A model generated the notes under the pieces. That model did not search any database. It saw nothing but the letters and a program-made list of their open reading frames with translations, and was not told the origin of the DNA. A stretch of 64,000 nucleotides of DNA from Paracoccaceae bacterium (GTDB lineage Bacteria; Pseudomonadota; Alphaproteobacteria; Rhodobacterales; Rhodobacteraceae). The DNA lies in NCBI GenBank assembly GCA_024304985.1, contig JAMWZC010000009.1, forward strand, positions 62,001 through 126,000. The letters are read 5' to 3'. Of the stretch, positions 61,046 to 64,000 are shown piece by piece; positions within the stretch are counted from its first letter, which is position 1, and the number at the start of each line of letters is the position of its first letter. The position numbers and the translations under genes were made by a program.

Positions 61046-62902
61046 ATGCTGGACTTGCCCACACGCTCCGATTCCCTGCTCAATGCGCTGGCCGAAGCCG
61101 CGCTCCTCATCGACCTTGTCGAAGACAGGATCAGGGCCGCGAACAGCCGTGCACGCCGTCTGCTGGACCTGCCCGACGCCGACGGCACAGCCTTCTCACC
61201 CCTTGTGGGGGCAACGCTGCCGCAATTCATCGTCTTCGTGGATGAAATCGCCCATCGCAGCGAGGCGTGGAGCCGCGACATCACCCTTGCCACCGCCAAA
61301 TCCGCCCCCCTGCGCTGCGAGATCAGGGGCAGGCTGGTCGAGGACTCGCCCTCACTTCTTCTGCTGACCGTTCTCGATCTGGATGAAATGGACCGCCATG
61401 ACCGCATCACCGAAGCGGCGGAACTTCACCGCTCCGGCCTGCTGGAATGGCGGCGCGCGCAGGGCTTCTTCTCCGAACTGGAACGCCAGAACCAGTTGAT
61501 CCTGAACGCGGCGGGGGAAGGCATCTACGGCGTCAATGCCGACGGCAAAACCACCTTCCTGAACCGCGCCGCGCAGGAAATGCTGGGCTGGACCGCAGAA
61601 GACCTCTTGGGTCATGACATCCATTCGGTGATCCACCATCACCACCTGAATGGCGAAACCTACCATTCGCATGATTGCCCGATCTACCAATCCTTCCGCT
61701 TCGAACAGGTCGCCCGGATCGAGGATGAGGTGTTCTGGCGCAAGGATGGCAAACCGATCCGTGTCGAATATGTCTCGACCCCGATCTATGACCAGAAAGT
61801 GCTGGCCGGGGCCGTGGTGATCTTCCGCGACATCACCGAGCGCAAGGAAAACGAACGCAAACTGCGCGAGGCGATGGAGGAAGTGGCCGCCCTGCGCGAC
61901 CGGCTGGAGCAGGAGAACGCCTATCTGCAAGAGGCGATCACCTCGGAACGTGCGCATCACGACATCATCGGGCGATCCCCGGCGATCCGGCAACTTCTGA
62001 CCAAGATCGGGCTCGTCGCCCCCACGGATGCCACCGTCCTCATCACGGGCGAGGCGGGCACAGGCAAGGCACTGGTCGCCACGGCCATTCACAGCGACAG
62101 TCCGCGCCGCCGCCGTCCGCTGATCCATTTCAAATGTGGCGCCGTCACCGCCGACGCGACCGAGGCGGAACTTTTCGGTCAGATGCGCGGCGCCTTTCCG
62201 GGCGCCCTGCGCGACAAGCCCGGCAAGCTGGAACTGGCGCATGGCGGCACGCTGTTTCTGGACGATGTCTCGGAGCTGCCGCTGGAACAACAGGGCCGCC
62301 TGCTGCATGCCCTGCAAGCGGGCGAGGTCACGCGCCTTGGCGACACACGCACCCGCCAGATCGACATCCGCGTCATCGCCGCCACAACCAAGAACCTTGA
62401 ACACGAGGTCGCCGCAGGCCGCATGCGCGAGGATCTCTGGCTGTTCCTGAATGTCTTTCCGGTCACCTGCACCCCCCTGCGCGACCGACGCGACGATATC
62501 CCCGAACTGGCGGCGCATCTTCTGGACATCGCCTGCAAACGAATGAACCGTCCACGCACGGTGATCACCGAACGGATGATGGAAAGGCTTTGTGCCTATC
62601 CCTGGCCCGGCAATGTCCGCGAGCTGAAGAACGTCATCGAACGCGCCGCGATCCTGTCCACGGGCGGCAAGCTGATGGTGGAACTGGGCACCGACACGCC
62701 CGTGCGCGGATCGTCGGCCCAAACGATCCGGACCGAAGCCGAAATCCAGCAGGCGATCCGCGACAATATCGTGGCCTGCCTGCGCGAGACGAACGGCAAG
62801 GTCTCCGGCCCCGACGGCGCTGCCGCATTGCTGGGCGTGCAGCCGACGACGCTTTATTCCCGTATCCGCAAATTCAGGATCAGCGCGCGCGAGATTGGCT
62901 GA
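61046..62902 (+). CDS. PAS-AAA+-Fis regulator with altered GAFTGA loop
   Basis: A 618-residue enhancer-binding-type regulator. The first 130 or so residues are a weak PAS-like domain. A clear PAS domain follows (LILNAAGEGIYGVNADGKTTFLNRAAQEMLGW, ending FRDITERKENERKL), then a coiled linker. The AAA+ domain has Walker A GEAGTGKA and Walker B GGTLFLDDVSELP, and a Fis-type helix-turn-helix closes the protein (AAALLGVQPTTLYSRIRKF). The loop that touches sigma-54 reads GAFPGA (residues 382-387) instead of GAFTGA, and Walker A lacks the usual Ser and final Glu. It may therefore not be a standard sigma-54 activator. It is divergent from cynABDS and probably controls it. The ATG at 61046 is preferred to a TTG at 60977. 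Confidence 0.88.
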   Translation: MLDLPTRSDSLLNALAEAALLIDLVEDRIRAANSRARRLLDLPDADGTAFSPLVGATLPQFIVFVDEIAHRSEAWSRDITLATAKSAPLRCEIRGRLVEDSPSLLLLTVLDLDEMDRHDRITEAAELHRSGLLEWRRAQGFFSELERQNQLILNAAGEGIYGVNADGKTTFLNRAAQEMLGWTAEDLLGHDIHSVIHHHHLNGETYHSHDCPIYQSFRFEQVARIEDEVFWRKDGKPIRVEYVSTPIYDQKVLAGAVVIFRDITERKENERKLREAMEEVAALRDRLEQENAYLQEAITSERAHHDIIGRSPAIRQLLTKIGLVAPTDATVLITGEAGTGKALVATAIHSDSPRRRRPLIHFKCGAVTADATEAELFGQMRGAFPGALRDKPGKLELAHGGTLFLDDVSELPLEQQGRLLHALQAGEVTRLGDTRTRQIDIRVIAATTKNLEHEVAAGRMREDLWLFLNVFPVTCTPLRDRRDDIPELAAHLLDIACKRMNRPRTVITERMMERLCAYPWPGNVRELKNVIERAAILSTGGKLMVELGTDTPVRGSSAQTIRTEAEIQQAIRDNIVACLRETNGKVSGPDGAAALLGVQPTTLYSRIRKFRISAREIG

Positions 62903-63032
62903 ACACCCAAACGCGCTGCGGGCAAATCGTCGTCAAGTCGGCCAAATGACCGGCAATCATTCACTCTCTGAATGGAATGACAATTTTTTCTTCGATAAAC
63001 TTAGCTTTTTTCAGCAGTTTCTTCCAAAAACA

Positions 63033-63047
63033 GATGTCTGATACATC
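63033..63047. promoter_or_regulatory. 15-bp near-palindrome upstream of dadA
   Basis: GATGT (63033-63037) and ACATC (63043-63047) flank CTGAT; the whole is symmetric except for one pair. The TGTCTGATACA core resembles FadR-type GntR operators. It lies 76 bases before the dadA start, next to several T-tracts (62981-63024), and may control that gene. Confidence 0.4.
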
Positions 63048-63123
63048 ACAATTGCCAGAACATTCGCGGGCACAAGCGATACACATCGCCACATTCGTTT
63101 GTCCCATCTGAAAGGGGTCTGGC

Positions 63124-64000
63124 ATGAAGGTCGTGGTTCTGGGTTCCGGCGTCATCGGCGTCACTTCCGCGTGGTATCTGGCGCAGGCGGGGCATGAGGT
63201 GACGGTGATCGACCGTCAGCCTGCAGCAGCACTGGAAACCTCCTTCGCCAACGCGGGCGAGATCAGCCCCGGCTATTCCTCGCCATGGGCCGCGCCCGGT
63301 ATTCCGCTCAAGGCGCTGAAATGGATGTTCATGGAACATGCGCCGTTGATCATCCAGCCCAAGATGGACATGGCCAAGCTGCGCTGGATGGCGCAGATGC
63401 TGGGCAATTGCACCACCGCCGCTTATGCGGTGAACAAGGCGCGCATGGTGCGACTGGCCGAATACTCCCGCGATTGCCTGACCGATCTGCGCGCCGAGAC
63501 GGGCTTGCATTTCGATGAACGCCAGCAGGGCACGCTGCAAATGTTCCGCACGCAGCAACAGATGGACGCCGCTGCCAAGGATATCGAAGTGCTGCGCGCC
63601 GGTGGCGTCGCCTTTGAATTGCTGGACCGTGCCGGATGCCTGGCCGCGGAACCCGGCCTGCGCGGATCGGCCGACCGGATCGTCGGAGGTTTGCGCCTGC
63701 CGGGGGACGAGACCGGCGATTGCTTCAAATTTACCCAAGGGCTGGCCGCACGCGCGGCTGCGATAGGCGTGACCTTCTGCCATGGGATATCCATCGACCG
63801 GCTGAACATGACAGGTGGAAGGATCGCATCCGTGACCACCTCGATGGGGGATGTGACCGCAGATTCCTTCGTGCTGGCCCTCGGCAGCTATTCCCCCGCC
63901 TTGGTGGCACCCTTGGGGATGCGCCTGCCTGTTTATCCGGTGAAGGGTTATTCCATCACCCTGCCCATCATCGACGAAGCCCGCGCGCCCCTGTCGACCG
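63124..64000 (+). CDS. dadA: D-amino-acid dehydrogenase small subunit (3' end outside the window)
   Basis: The first 292 codons of an FAD-dependent D-amino-acid dehydrogenase of the DadA type, which oxidises D-amino acids such as D-alanine to oxo acids and feeds electrons to the respiratory chain. The start [20 protein letters not shown] is the FAD-binding GxGxxG fold, then [37 protein letters not shown], the DadA hallmark; later [18 protein letters not shown] and [17 protein letters not shown] precedes the ATG. The frame is open to the window edge. It runs in the same direction as the cyn regulator but 221 bases after it. Confidence 0.93.
   Translation, partial: MKVVVLGSGVIGVTSAWYLAQAGHEVTVIDRQPAAALETSFANAGEISPGYSSPWAAPGIPLKALKWMFMEHAPLIIQPKMDMAKLRWMAQMLGNCTTAAYAVNKARMVRLAEYSRDCLTDLRAETGLHFDERQQGTLQMFRTQQQMDAAAKDIEVLRAGGVAFELLDRAGCLAAEPGLRGSADRIVGGLRLPGDETGDCFKFTQGLAARAAAIGVTFCHGISIDRLNMTGGRIASVTTSMGDVTADSFVLALGSYSPALVAPLGMRLPVYPVKGYSITLPIIDEARAPLST

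Noticed and set aside
62971-63030. T-tracts upstream of dadA as an intrinsic terminator of the regulator gene
   Set aside because: No GC-rich stem precedes the T-runs; they look more like promoter or bent DNA.

Overview
This is a 64-kb stretch of a high-GC chromosome that looks alphaproteobacterial, most likely a roseobacter-type member of the Rhodobacteraceae. The grounds are the gene content: a B12-dependent ribonucleotide reductase, a short HisG with HisZ, xdhABC next to a BMP-family purine-type ABC transporter, and several TRAP/TTT transporters. Genes are packed with ATGA or TGATG overlaps, and a short dispersed motif occurs that I associate (from memory) with this family. I found no rRNA, tRNA, CRISPR array, insertion sequence, phage gene or plasmid function, so it reads as ordinary chromosome rich in catabolic and uptake modules. 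All assignments come from reading the sequence; no database search was run.

Layout. 1-7.2 kb: a gene tail, PHA synthase phaC, an L,D-transpeptidase, a VOC-fold protein, a DUF2157/GDYXXLXY membrane pair, a branched-chain-type aminotransferase and a universal stress protein. 7.2-13.8 kb: a tripartite tricarboxylate transporter (tctC-tctB-tctA) with its own two-component system. The kinase of that system is fused in frame to a complete periplasmic solute-binding domain, which is the most unusual gene here. Three perfect tandem 11-bp repeats lie between the kinase and tctC. 14-27 kb: housekeeping genes (nrdJ, a DUF1489 gene, a SulP transporter without STAS domain, hisS-hisZ-hisG, an enoyl-CoA hydratase, slyX, dnaE).

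27-36.4 kb: a purine salvage/catabolism operon, xdhA-xdhB-xdhC followed by a nucleoside/purine-type ABC transporter (ATPase, two permeases, BMP-family binding protein), ending in a textbook terminator. One copy of the dispersed motif, with two hairpins, has become part of the xdhB reading frame. 36.5-39.2 kb: a DUF2254 membrane protein and an MFS permease. 39.6-49.3 kb: a GntR regulator overlapping a peptide/glutathione-type ABC transporter, then a cytoplasmic gamma-glutamyltransferase-like enzyme, a DUF1028 protein and a transglutaminase-like protein; this suggests uptake and hydrolysis of gamma-glutamyl compounds.

49.4-55.3 kb: a LysR regulator divergent from a class III CoA-transferase, an HMG-CoA-lyase-like enzyme and a TRAP transporter. 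Together they could form a complete route for importing, activating and cleaving a 3-hydroxy-3-methyl dicarboxylate. 55.5-57.1 kb: a secreted metallophosphoesterase and a cytochrome c. 57.2-62.9 kb: a cyanate module in the order cynA-cynB-cynD-cynS, divergent from a PAS/AAA+/Fis regulator whose sigma-54 contact loop reads GAFPGA instead of GAFTGA. A 29-bp palindrome lies between them. The window ends inside a DadA-type D-amino-acid dehydrogenase.
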